This document shows positions 40,938 through 51,468 of a stretch of 64,000 nucleotides of DNA, piece by piece. The notes under the pieces were generated by a model, which saw only the letters and a list, made by a program, of their open reading frames with translations, searched no databases and was not told the origin of the DNA. Numbering within the stretch: the stretch's first letter is position 1; each line of letters opens with the position of its first letter. The translations under genes were made by a program, and so were the position numbers. The stretch is from Vanessa cardui (taxonomy: Eukaryota; Arthropoda; Insecta; Lepidoptera; Nymphalidae): the NCBI RefSeq assembly GCF_905220365.1, contig NC_061153.1, positions 3,864,001 through 3,928,000 of the forward strand. Reading direction: 5' to 3'.

Positions 40938-42019
40938 TGAATGTGTAATGGAGGACGCCCTTAAGCTAGTCTGTACTGGACGAAAAAATGTCGTTATTTG
41001 TGGAGATTTTAACATTGACATTTTAATGCAATCTTCCATAAGTACTAGGTTAATAAATTTATTTCAATCTTTTAATGTTAATAACATGTTTTGTAAACCT
41101 ACAAGAATATCAGCGACTTCTGCAACCTGTTTAGATAACATGTTTTGTAATTGTGAGGCCGTTAATAAGGAAAGTTTAACAAACCTTACGTCAGATCGCT
41201 TTGGCCAAATGATGTCAATAGGTATAAAAAAAAATTTAAAAGAAACGAAAAATCACTTGTAGGCCAATTACTGTAAAAGGTTTAATCAACTTCAATGATG
41301 CTTTACAACGTAACCTCCCAAAATTGAATCTTAGCTCAAATGATCCTAACTTTTTATAAAATTCTCGTTTAAAGTTAATTGATAACGAATTCAATAAAAT
41401 ATTTCAGTTAAAAACTTTTTATAAAAACAATGAAATGCAGTTCTCAGACTGGGCCACTACCGGTATCTATATAAGTCGAAATAAATTATATGAGCTATAT
41501 GAACTTAAGAAATATAATCGTGATTGTAAATTTATCAATTTTGTTAAAAATTATTCTAAATTATTCAAACAAGTTTATCAAACAGCTCGTTCGTTGCATA
41601 TTAAAAATAAAATCTTAAAATCTAAAAATAAAATGAAAACTACTTGGAATATTATAAGTTCGGAGACAGGTAGGTTGAAGTTTGATGCAGGGCAGTTATC
41701 CCTTTACTAAGGGACTTTTATACTTAAATGGCAAAATTGTAAGTAAAGATTTAGATGTGGCCAATGAATTCGAAGAATTTTTCTCTAATATTCCTCTGAA
41801 TATTACTAAAGGACTTAAATGCGTCACCTAATGACGCTTTTAAGTCTTTACTTAACTGTTACGTTCCCCAGAATGAGGTAGAATTTTCTTTTGAGAGTAT
41901 AACTGCGTACGAAGTATTAAAAATATTTAAAACATTAAACCTTAAAAAAACCAGTGATCTATGGGATTTATATATACATACAATATAATTGTTGACTTGG
42001 CTCCTGACTAATTTAACAT
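40938..42019 (+). pseudogene. LINE-Y endonuclease end and linker
   Basis: Starts with MEDALKLVCTGRKNVVICGD and the catalytic GDFNIDIL, then a region ending TSDRFGQM where SDH is expected: His appears replaced (SDR). The linker (41435-41710) carries YISRNKLYELYELKKYN and MKTTWNIISSETG. Several frameshifts follow. It ends in FHNSIK at 42019, where the short insertion begins. Confidence 0.8.
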
Positions 42020-42133
42020 TTCACAATTCAATAAAAATTATTAATTTAATAATGAGACAGTTTTAAATTATTAAAATTATCATTTCTGGACACGTGTTTT
42101 TCTTAAATTCGTGGTTTCGCGCCGACATGTACA
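42020..42133. mobile_element. Short insertion carrying the 46-bp dispersed repeat
   Basis: About 114 bp, AT-rich, between FHNSIK and YGIFPDILK of LINE-Y. 42082-42127 is identical to 22366-22411. It could be part of a small non-autonomous transposon, but no terminal inverted repeats were evident. Confidence 0.5.
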
Positions 42134-42488
42134 ATATGGTATTTTTCCTGATATTTTAAAATGAAGTAAAGTAATCCCATTATTTAAATCCGGTGATAAA
42201 AATGATCCAAACAATTATAGACCGATCTCTACTTTGCCAGTATTGATTATAATTTTTGAGAAAGTCATGCTTAATCAATTGCTATTATACTTTAACTCGA
42301 ATAAGCTATTACATCCTCAACAGTTCGGTTTCACTAAAGGTCGCTCGACTACTGATGCGGGTGTATCATTTGTTGAGCACATTTATGATGCGTGGGAAAA
42401 GTCACAAAACGCTATTGGAGTTTTTTGTGACTTATCAAAAGCTTTCGATTGCGTTAGGCATGATATTCTTCTAGAAAAGCTTAAATAT
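42134..42488 (+). pseudogene. LINE-Y reverse transcriptase, first part
   Basis: GIFPDILK, LFKSGDKNDPNNYR, FEKVMLNQLL, HPQQFGFTKGRSTTDAGV, FCDLSKAFDCVRHDILLEKL. It is interrupted by LINE-X copy 7 in the codons following LLEKLKY; the RT continues at 44743. Confidence 0.85.
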
Positions 42489-44742
42489 CATTAAGCTCAT
42501 TTACCAGCACCTTGGCTAACTCAGGACATTAGAACACTCATGGTCAAACGCAATGTTGCGAAGGCCAAATAATAACCTATAATAAAATAGTAACCTGGAA
42601 AAATATAAACAGCTGCGAAATCGTTGTAATAAACTCTGCCGTGATGCTCAGCGTAAGTTTATTGCAAATGCTATTGAGAATAGCGATACATCCAAGGTTT
42701 GGCGGTTTTTAAAATCATTGGGAATTGGGCGTCAACGGGAAAACTTTTCTTTTAACTTCGATCTCGATGATCTTAACAAACATTTCATTTCTTCTTCCTC
42801 TATAAATGCACAAGACAAACTTAATACAATAAATTATCTCAATACACTGCCCACCCCTTATAATCCTTCCTTCCAATTCAGTTCTGTCACCATTGGCGAA
42901 TTAAAGAAGCACATCTTTAGCATCAAATCAGACTCAATTGGCTGTGATGGAATAAGTCGAAGTCTGATTATCCTTAACCTTAATAGCATTTTACCTGCTT
43001 TATGTCATATATTTAACTATTCCTTATCAACTGGTACTTTCCCATCTCTATGGCGCAAAGCCGTAGTGATCCCTATTCCTAAAGTTCCCAATCCTTCTTT
43101 ACCTTCTCATTTTAGACCCATATCTGTTCTTCCTTTTCTCTCAAAAGTGTTGGAACGTGTTGTTCATTTACAACTGAACCAATTTCTCCCAATTAACAAA
43201 ATTCTCTCTCCTTTCCAATCTGGGTTTAGAAAAGGCCATAGTACAGTTACTGCGCTCACTAAAGTATGTGACGATATACGCTGTGGAATTGATAATAAAT
43301 CTGTAACCTCTCTAGCTCTCCTAGACTTTTCAAACGCCTTTTATAGTATTGACTACGATATATGTTTGGCAATCCTAAGATCTCTAAACATAGATCCTAC
43401 TGCTGTAGATTGGTTTCGCTCTTACCTATTAAATAGACAGCAATGCATAAAGGCGAATGGTAAGTTCTCGACTTATTTAGATATTCCTTCTGGTGTCCCG
43501 CAAGGTGGTGTACTGTCTCCCCTTCTCTTTTCTATCTTCATCAATACTCTCTCCACACTTATCTCTTCCTCCTATCATCTATATGCTGATGATCTTCAAA
43601 TTTATGTTACCGCTCCTTTGAACGGTATCGACAAGGCTGTTGCAACGTTGAATAATGATTTGGCAAAAATCTGTGTATGATGTAGATCTTATGGGCTCCA
43701 AGTGAATCCGAGGAAGTCACAGGTACCTGTTTTTGGCAGTGTTAAGCTTCTGTCGAGGATTAAAGACAAAAATCTACCTACAATAATGTTTGATGGCCAC
43801 ATATTACCACTGCAAGAAACGGTTAAAAATCTTGGGATAATTCTGGATGCTTCCTTCTCCTGGGTCCCTCAGGTTGCAGAAATGAGGCGATGGAAAAATC
43901 TACTGCCAATCAAGGCTAAGATCAACTTAGCCAATTCGTTCCTGTTTCCAATATTGGATTATGCCGACGCCTGCTACACTGACTTAACTGAGAACCTTCT
44001 AAACAAATTAGAACGACTGCAGAATTTAGCCATTAGATTTATCTTTGGTCTGCGTAAATTCGATCATGTCTCGCAGTATCGGTCTCAGTTAAAGTGGCTG
44101 CCAATCAGGCTTCGACGAAATTTGCACGCCTTACCTCTTCTTTACTCTTTGCTATATGTTGAACATACACCACCTTACCTGAAAGAACGTTTCAAATTTC
44201 TTGCGTGTGACAGTATACTCAACCTGCGTTCTAGTAACGATAATAAGCTTGTAACGCCCTGCAGCCGGACACAAACTTACAGTAGCTCTTTTACTGTGAA
44301 AACCGTCAAACTTTGGAATGCACTACCCAACGATATTCGGCAATCGAAATCCTTGTCCATCTTTAAACATCGCTTGAAAAACTATTATCTGTCCATATCC
44401 CAAGAATATATGTAAGTATGAAATAATATGTAGTTTATAATTATGTACATATATATTTTGATATAGAATATATATTATATTATTATATGTGTATTATTTG
44501 GATGTAGTTGTGTGTAGTTTATTATTATACTGTGATATTAGTCTACTTAAATTATTATCATCTCTTAATTCTATTTGCACTTACCTGTTCTCTCGTCTTA
44601 AGTTCCTGTCACCATAGGTTGTCTGTGAGAGATCGCTATAAGCGATAAGACCGCCTTTGCGCACCATTTGTTGTTTTTTGTCTCTCTGTTACCCATTGTC
44701 GTGTAATGTGTTGTGCAATAAAGTATTTTAAATAAAAATAAA
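42489..44742 (+). mobile_element. LINE-X copy 7, 5'-truncated, nested in LINE-Y
   Basis: Begins at the ORF2 linker (LPAPWL) and extends through RT, C-terminus and 3' UTR with gataagaccgcctttgcgc, tgtgcaataaag and an A-rich end. A short duplication aaatat (42483-42488 and 44743-44748) flanks it. Confidence 0.88.
42495..44415 (+). pseudogene. LINE-X ORF2, reverse transcriptase and C-terminus
   Basis: After early stops near 42570, an open frame from about 42700 to 43680 carries SIGCDGISRSLIILNL, HFRPISVLPFLSKVLERVV, SGFRKGHSTVTALTKV, LLDFSNAFYSIDYDICL, SGVPQGGVLSPLLFSIFIN and YADD in HLYADDLQIY. A TGA at 43678-43680 breaks the ORF. The frame at 43702-44415 continues it with NPRKSQVPVFGS, LDYADACYTD and LKWLPIRLRRNLHAL. 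About ten residues are missing near RRIFASL (EMRRWKNLLP). It is non-functional. Confidence 0.9.
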
Positions 44743-45299
44743 AAATATTATGGTATCAGGGGCCCTGCATTGAAATTTCCTCCTACCTTAATGAAAGAGT
44801 TTTGAAGGTTGTGGTTAATGGTGCAAAATCAAATGGCGCTGTGACGCAAATGGGTGTACCACAGGGTTCAATTTTGGGACCTTTCTTGTTCTTAATATAT
44901 ATAAACGATTTACCTTATTTTGTAAAAAATACTTGCGATATTGTACTGTTTGCAGATGACACATCCCTTATTTTTAAACTTGACAGAAAAATAAGCAACT
45001 GTGACATTGTAAGCAGTGCTCTGTCGCAGGTTCTTGGTTGGTATGACATAAATAATTTAGTACTAAATGCCAAAAAGACTGAATGTGTTTTGTTTTCCTT
45101 GCCAAATGTCAAATCAAATCCTTCTGCAATCACTTTAGGGATTACCCTTGACTCCAAACTACAGTGGGGCACCCATTTGTATGCCCTAGCAAGGAAACTA
45201 AGTAGTGCCATTTATGCAATAAAAATAATTAGAAAACTCACGGACATAAGTACTGCTAGACTAGTTTATTTTAGTAATTTTTACAGTCTTATGTCAAAT
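44743..45299 (+). pseudogene. LINE-Y reverse transcriptase, second part
   Basis: YYGIRGPALK, then after a frameshift LKVVVNGAKS, MGVPQGSILGPFLFLIYIN, the catalytic FADD in VLFADDTSLIF, LNAKKTECVLF and ISTARLVYFS. It ends where BEL DNA begins. The same family reads in antisense at 50329-51468. Confidence 0.88.
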
Positions 45300-45960
45300 T
45301 GTATAATTGTTACACTGTTTGGCGCTAGATGGCGCTGTGCGTCATTTAGATCGCGCTATGGTTTGGTTTGGTATGGCTAGTAGATATTAACTTTGATTTA
45401 TTTTATAATTATTGATTCATATACACAAAATCATCTATCGGAGAATAGTCTCCGATAGATGATTTTGTGTGCGAGTTAAATCACGCTATTGTCTTCTTCG
45501 TTCTTATATAAAATTAATATTTGTAGTAATTTTGGTAGTATTTAGTTAGTTAAACTTAACACTAATAGATGGCGCTGAGTGTATACTGAATCACGCTATT
45601 GTTTGATATTGTAAATAATTAATACGAATGTTAATTTTATTTGTTTTTATTAGTTTATACTTTTCGCCGATAGATGGCGCCAATATTAGGAAAGATAAAT
45701 CGCGCTTTCGTTTGGTTTTGCTACTTTTATAAGTTGAGATTTATGTTTTGAATTTTTGTACTCGAGTGGTAACCGTACTCGATTTGTAATCGTACGTGAT
45801 TAGTATTATAGTAAGATTGTACTCGAATTGTGTGCGTAGTCGGTTCTGTACTTGTGGTTTGTGAAATATACAGTCGGGTACCACGATCCATATCACTGGT
45901 TGTTTTATTTCGACGCCAGAAGGAGTGAGTGTTATCCCAGAGACTAGTGGATTGTACATA
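45300..45960 (+). promoter_or_regulatory. Probable BEL/Pao 5' LTR
   Basis: A non-coding 650-bp block between LINE-Y and tggtccttcgagccggatc (from 45961), a sequence typical of the start of BEL/Pao internal regions, so the block is probably the LTR. It holds four diverged units with tagatggcgct or similar at 45326, 45455, 45567 and 45671, each followed by aatcacgctat or a variant. Exact LTR ends are not fixed and no 3' LTR is present. Confidence 0.5.
45423..45470. repeat. Perfect 22-bp hairpin with ATAG loop
   Basis: Arms 45423-45444 and 45449-45470 are exact reverse complements. The right arm contains the tagatg of an LTR unit, so the left arm is probably the inverted copy. Confidence 0.9.
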
Positions 45961-46588
45961 TGGTCCTTCGAGCCGGATCAGTGACCCTAGTGATATAAGG
46001 GTTCACAACATTGTGTGAGTGAGTCGGTATCGACGTGGTGGCGGTTTATCATCGATGGTGTCAACCCTGGAGATTGGAGCCAGGTAATGTCATGAGAAGA
46101 CCCATGATGATACGACCGGACCAGGAGTAAGGAGTTAGTGTAGTGAGTGAAGTGTGCCGAACAACTGTGAGTACTTTAATCTTTAAATATTAGTATCAAG
46201 CAAAGTTGGATCTTAAGACAAGAAAGAAGTTAACTTAGAAAAAATAAAGTTAGTGTAGAGACAAAGGCTAATATTCGAAGAAAAGTGAACTGACGGCGAA
46301 CCTATGCCCAAATTTTGTCTATGTCTCAAATTCTCAAACACTTAGAAAATTTTCGTTGTTTACATTTCAAAATTTTGAAGTGATTTGCATCTTGGATTTA
46401 GGAAAATTTTGTTAATAGTGGAATTGTGTGAATCATTGGACATTGAAAATTTACCTTAAATTGGACTTGTAATATTTAATTTAACTTGTGTTTACATTTA
46501 TTGCCTTTTATAATTTTTAAGTAGTTGTTGAGTTTATTAGATTGTTTAAATTGTTTTAAAATTATTTGCGTTTCATTAAATTATCGCC

Positions 46589-47830
46589 ATGGAAGTTTTT
46601 AACAAACTTCAGGAGAATAAAAAGAAGCTTATCTCTAAAGGTAAACTCAACTTTAAGAAAGCACCTGAAGAGCGTTTGTCCGTTGCTTATATAGGAACAC
46701 GTTTAGAGGCTTTAGAAAATCAGTGGCAATCGTTTTGTGACACACATCGGCAAATAATTGCGGATGTTAGTAAGATTGATTTAGAAACTTCCAGTTATTA
46801 TACAAATTCTGTTTATGATGAAACTGAAAATTTATAATTTGATTATAAAACTGATTTAAAGGATGCTTTAAGTAAATCACAAACTAAAGGTAATCTGTAT
46901 TAGGAACTTCTAAGTTAGCAAATGTTGAAGATAAATCTAATTGTTTTGTTAAGTTACCTGAGATGTCTATACCCCAAATTTTCCGGAAAATATTTAGAGT
47001 GAACAAGTTTTAGAGATCTTTTTACATCATTAATTCATAACAACCGTAAATTAGATAACGTGCAAAAACTTCATTATCTTAAAAGTCATTTGTTGGGAGA
47101 AGTGGAGTAGCTTTTGAGACACATTCCCATTACAGATAAAAATTATAATATTTGCTGGACTTAGTTAGTCAATCGTTATGACAATAAAAAATATTTGTCT
47201 AATAATATTCTCAGACGTTTCATGAGCCAGAAATCTTTGCTTCATGGATCATCCGGTGCTATTAAGGAATTATTAGACAATATGAACGAATGTTTAAGTG
47301 CGTTACAGAACATAGGTGTTGATATTAGTAATTGGGATATTATTGTTATTTACATATCAAGCCAAAAATTAGATCCCGAGTCCCGAAAGCAATGGGAATT
47401 AAAGTCGAACGAAAGTGAAGGGTTGCCTACCTTATCTAAATGTTAGAGAATTTCTTGAACACAAAGGAGACGGGCGAACGTCCATACAAAATTGGGCCTG
47501 ACGTTACAGCAACAATTACTACACTATTTCATTTTGATATTACTGCTATTTAAAATAAAAGAAACAACTGCTACACGGGAGGAAAAAGATATACCTAGGT
47601 GTTATTATTTATTAACCCATTGCTGTATGACTAAAAGAATGCTTTCCTCTTCTATTTTATGTAATCCTATAGAGGGATTACGCCGCCAGCTAGCTATGCC
47701 GCAATTGATACAATGAAGTCGTTGATCACTCATTGTATTCTGCTTCGAAATCCGGTAGTTATAGCTTAGGTAAGTCGAGTAGGCAAGAAAACTAAGTCCG
47801 TTAAGAAAAGTGTGGGTTGTTCGTTAAAGT
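46589..47830 (+). pseudogene. BEL/Pao gag, degenerate
   Basis: The first frame (46589-46834) is an 82-residue gag start: KAPEERLSVAYIGTRLEALE and WQSFCDTHRQI. After stops, readable pieces continue: LPEMSIPQ, FRDLFTSLIHNNRKLDNVQK, HYLKSHLLGE, VNRYDN, then 47195-47446 with LLDNMNECLSALQNIGVDI and ISSQKLDPESRKQWEL. This is the DUF1759 region of BEL/Pao gag proteins. The remainder to about 47830 is too broken to assign. No protease, RT or integrase follows. Confidence 0.8.
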
Positions 47831-48301
47831 AATAACCGTCAGAATCCTGTATACGTAGCCAAAGTCGCAAAATAATACTAATTGAATAATAAAAGCACAC
47901 GAAGACACCGTAAGTTCAAGCCAAACGAAGCGAATGATTTTTTAGTTTGACGTTTGCTGTGACATGAGTTCTACTTTGTTGCCAGTACAAGAAAAAAATC
48001 AATCTGTTGATTAATTTATTTTTACAACGTTTTTATAAACGTTATCTATTATATGATTCATTATTTAAAACGTTTTTTTTAACATAATCTAAAAACACTG
48101 ATTCACTTTCATTGCTTTGATTTTCTATTTTATATCATTTTTTTTATTTATATCATTATTTTATTTCATTTGGCAACATTGTTAAAAAGTGAAAGTAAAG
48201 CTAGGAAGTAACGAAAGTCAATAGTATTATGATTATATATTTTATTTAATATCCCATGGTAAAATGGCTTAATATTTCATGACTAAAAATTAAAAATTAA
48301 A
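47831..48301. other. AT-rich DNA without recognised features
   Basis: No ORF or repeat family recognised. T-rich in 48060-48170. It may be remaining BEL sequence or unrelated. Confidence 0.5.
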
Positions 48302-48600
48302 AGAGCCGAGATGGCCCAGTGGTTAGAACGCGTGCATCTTAACCTATGATTGCGGGTTCAAACCCAGGCAAGCACCTCTATATATATGTGCTTAATTTGT
48401 GTTTATAATTCATCTCGTGCTCGGCGGTGAAGGAAAACATCGTGAGGAAACCTGCATGTGTCCAATTTCATTGAAATTCTGCCACATGTGCATTCCACCA
48501 ACCCGCATTGGAACAGCGTGGTGGAATATGTTCCAAGCCCTCCCCTCAAAAAGGGAGAGGAGGCCTTTAGCCCAGCAGTGGGAAATTTACAGGCTGTTAC
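48302..48600 (+). mobile_element. SINE-B, full length
   Basis: gagccgagatggcccagtgg head, B-box gggttcaaacccaggca, catctcgtgctcggcggtga, gcctttagcccagcagtggg, ending ttacaggctgtt with a short (TTTAC)n-type tail rather than (TTG)n. Confidence 0.9.
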
Positions 48601-48619
48601 TTTACTTTACTTTTTTAAA

Positions 48620-48790
48620 AATTAAAAATCTTGAAAAAAATATTGATAAATATTTTATTTGTGTAACGATAGGCCCAGATTCGCCTGTCTCCTTTAGATC
48701 TTTAGAATTTTTAGACGTTAAACAAATATTAAAACCTACTAACGTAAGAACGAATGTTTATGTTGCTTATAGAGCTAGTTCAAATAATTG
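48620..48790 (+). pseudogene. Possible LINE ORF1 fragment
   Basis: About 55 codons: LEKNIDKYFICVTIGPDSP, FRSLEFLDVKQILK and NVRTNVYVAYRASSNN. It resembles the segment that precedes the esterase-like part in ORF1 proteins such as the fragment at 28532, but I am not certain. It abuts a SINE-A head. Confidence 0.35.
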
Positions 48791-48850
48791 ACGACCTCCG
48801 TGGTCGAGTGGTGTGTATACACAGTCCAGATGGCGGTAGTTACCCTGTTA
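48791..48850 (+). mobile_element. SINE-A head fragment
   Basis: gacctccgtggtcgagtggt matches the head of the SINE at 14499; it breaks off before the B-box. Confidence 0.75.
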
Positions 48851-49360
48851 ATTGCTCTTATAGTGACTCCGTTTTTAAAATGAAAATAAAAATAGTAAAG
48901 CTTAATTTAGTAAAGTTAAATCGTGTTATTTTTTAATGTTTTGGGTCAATATCTGCCTTCTATCGTTTGTGACTATTTTGGACCGATCGTTTTATAATTA
49001 AGAAAATATTGTGTTATATATGAATTTTTTTTATCTATACGAAAATTTTTAAACAGTGGTTTAAGTGAAGTAATTTCTTGAATTTAACATTGCAAAACCG
49101 ATTATTCTATTTAAAATCTCAAGCGTCTTCTATATTGATTTTGATTGGTCGATTCTATAGTGACAATCTAACGTTTCACACTTCTGTAAAACATATATGA
49201 TAATTTCAACGAATTGTATAAGATAGTTTCTGGTCCTGAGGTGCATAATTAACTATTTGTAGTTAAAAGACGTGAGTTCGATCCTGAGGAAAATAGATAA
49301 CAAGCTTCACGTTGCTACAAATATTATTTAAAAGACAATATTTTTTTAAAAATATTTTTT
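48851..49360. other. AT-rich DNA without recognised features
   Basis: No gene, repeat or structured element recognised. Confidence 0.5.
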
Positions 49361-49368
49361 CTATCATA

Positions 49369-50005
49369 ATGAATTTCGCTTGTTGTGAATATACTGCAGA
49401 GGGAGCTACTGATACGAGAGTATGCTCGATCTGTAAATATAATTATCACGTCGCCAAAAGCTCGCCAAAAGCGTGTTCAGATGGAGTGCTGTAATAAATA
49501 TATTGAGAGTGCTGAAAATAATATTAAACGTAATAGTAAGTTCTTCTGGACGTTCGTTAAATCCAAAAAAGCTTCAGCCGATATCCCGGATGTAATGTTA
49601 TTTAGTAGTGACCGATCATCCGATGGTAATGAAATCTGTCAGATGTTTAATACCTATTTTCAGTCCGCTTTTGAACCCGATTTACAGTCCACCTGTATCG
49701 ACGATTCTTTTCCAGTGGATAACTGTTATCTCTCTTGCAGTTTCTGTTGGTTCGATTGATCTCTATATTGAAACCGTTAGGAAATATTTAAAGGATTTAG
49801 ATATTGGTAAGGGAAGTGGCCCAGATGGCATTCCACCCATTTTTCTTAAGTCTTGCTGGAGTAATTTAGATTTACCTTTATTTATCTTATTTAAATTATC
49901 TCTTCGTACAGGTATAATACCCAAAACATGGAAACAATCATTTGTTGTACCCATTTATAAGACCGGAGATAAGCATTACATTCAAAATTATCGACCTATA
50001 TCTTA
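49369..50005 (+). pseudogene. LINE-Z, PHD-like ORF1 start fused to ORF2 interior
   Basis: 49369-49455 reads MNFACCEYTAEGATDTRVC and then CKYNYH, like the first Cys/His residues of a PHD finger from an ORF1. It then changes to the ORF2 linker (CNKYIESAENNIKRNSKFFW), and after a frameshift near 49740 to RT blocks [38 protein letters not shown] and NYRPIS. The ORF1 end and whole endonuclease are missing, an internal deletion. It is cut at 50005 by LINE-Y copy 2. Confidence 0.7.
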
Positions 50006-51468
50006 AATTCAAAGTCAAAAACCTTTATTCAAAGTAGAAGTGCTTACACTTTCTTATTGATTGTCGAAAATCTACCACCGGTTCGGAATATAATACCTCA
50101 GACCTGAGAAGAACCGGCGAAAGAAATTTAGCGGGATTTTTTTTTTATTTTTTTAAATGACAATTTACAATTTACAGTAATAAACATATTTTTGTTATTT
50201 GAAACAGCCTGGAGATGATCATCTCATTCCCAAGGTGTGCAGTCAAACAGAAAGTCATTAGTGCTGTAATATCCTTTAGCACACAAACGCTTTTTAACGA
50301 TTCTTTTGAATTTTATAATTGAATATTGTCAAACGTTTTCTGGGATCCTGTTGTAAAAACGTATACATTGCCCCAAAAAAGAGCTACTAACCCTGTGTAA
50401 TCGGGTACTAGGCGTAACAAGTTTATTCTTGTTCCTACTATTAATGGAATGTACGTCACAATTTTTGGGAAAATCATTTATGTTTTTGCGTACATACATA
50501 ACATTATTAAAAACAAATTGAGAAGCGACAGTTATTATTTTAATTTCTTTAAATTTACATCTTAACGAATATTTGGGGCCCAGGTTATAAATTGCACGAA
50601 TAGCCCTCTTCTGCAGTACAAAAATAGCATTAATGTCAGCTGCATTACCCCAGAGTAGGATGCCATACGACATAATACTGTGGAAATAGCTAAAATACAC
50701 AAGGCGAGCCGTATCCGTATCAATCAAAATTCTAATCTTTTTTACCGCATAGGCCGCAGAGCTGAGTCTATTCGCCAATTTACTTATATGGGGGACCCAT
50801 TGTAGCTTAGAGTCAATTGTCATACCAAGGAACTCTGTTGACTCTAATACATCTAATGCTTCCCCGTTTAAAAGTACATTCGTTTTGACACACCTTACAT
50901 TGGTAGTGAAGTGAATAGTGAATTTAATACATTTTGTCTTTTTTTACTATTTAACATTAAGTTTTTGACACTAAATCAATGTACTATTTCCGAGAGAGCA
51001 TTGTTCACATCGTCATACATTTAAAGACGTCTTTTTATTTTAAAAATTAAGAAGTATCGTCAGCAAACAATACTATCTCGAGTTTATCACCTAAGAGATG
51101 TGGCAGGTCATTTATATATAAACAAAGAAGAGAAATGGACCAAGAATTGATCCTTGAGGGACCCCCACAGTAAACTGAGCCCCGGGAGATCTCTTTCCAT
51201 TTACATCAACCCTCTGAATCCGATTGCTTAGATACGAAATCAGAAGACTGAGTGCAGTGTCCCTGACTCCATAATTTCGTAGCTTCCTGACCAAGTTTTC
51301 GTGTTGCACACAATCAAAGGCCTTAGATAAATCACAAAAAATCCCTAAGGCATCCTGTGACTCCTCCCAGGCCCTGTAGATATTTCTTATGAGCTCAACA
51401 CCAGCGTCAGTTGTCGAGCGACCCCTTGTAAATCTAAATTGTTTCTTGTGTAGCAACTTGTTCTTTTA
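50006..51468 (-). mobile_element. LINE-Y copy 2, 5'-truncated
   Basis: Minus-strand LINE with its 3' tail at the left (TTCAAAGTCAAAAACC with AATAAA in antisense), a 3' UTR to about 50320, and ORF2 pieces to 51468. The 3' UTR shares ctaccaccggttcgg and gaagaaccggc with the fragments at 14868 and 29453, linking those to this family. PLE-1 abuts its truncated end. Confidence 0.85.
50329..51468 (-). pseudogene. LINE-Y ORF2 reverse transcriptase, broken
   Basis: From the right: HKKQFRFTRGRSTTDAGV, FCDLSKAFDCVQHENLVRKL, VGVPQGSILGPFLFFVYI, then stops and a frameshift through the catalytic region (51111-50824), then MTIDSKLQWVPHISKLANRL, DTARLVYFSYFHSIMSYGI, LQKRAIRAIYNL and FYNRIPENV. The YADD/FADD position is not in an open frame. 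Confidence 0.85.

Larger units (their letters stand above)
39355..45299 (+). mobile_element. LINE-Y copy 1, multiply interrupted LINE
   Basis: A decayed jockey/CR1-group LINE whose coding order can be followed through four insertions: 39355-39504 (endonuclease start), 40393-40463, 40938-42019, 42134-42488 (RT) and 44743-45299 (RT palm to thumb). The insertions are PLE-2, a SINE-B dimer, a 114-bp piece with the 46-bp repeat, and LINE-X copy 7. It is cut at 45299 by BEL-element DNA. Confidence 0.8.
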
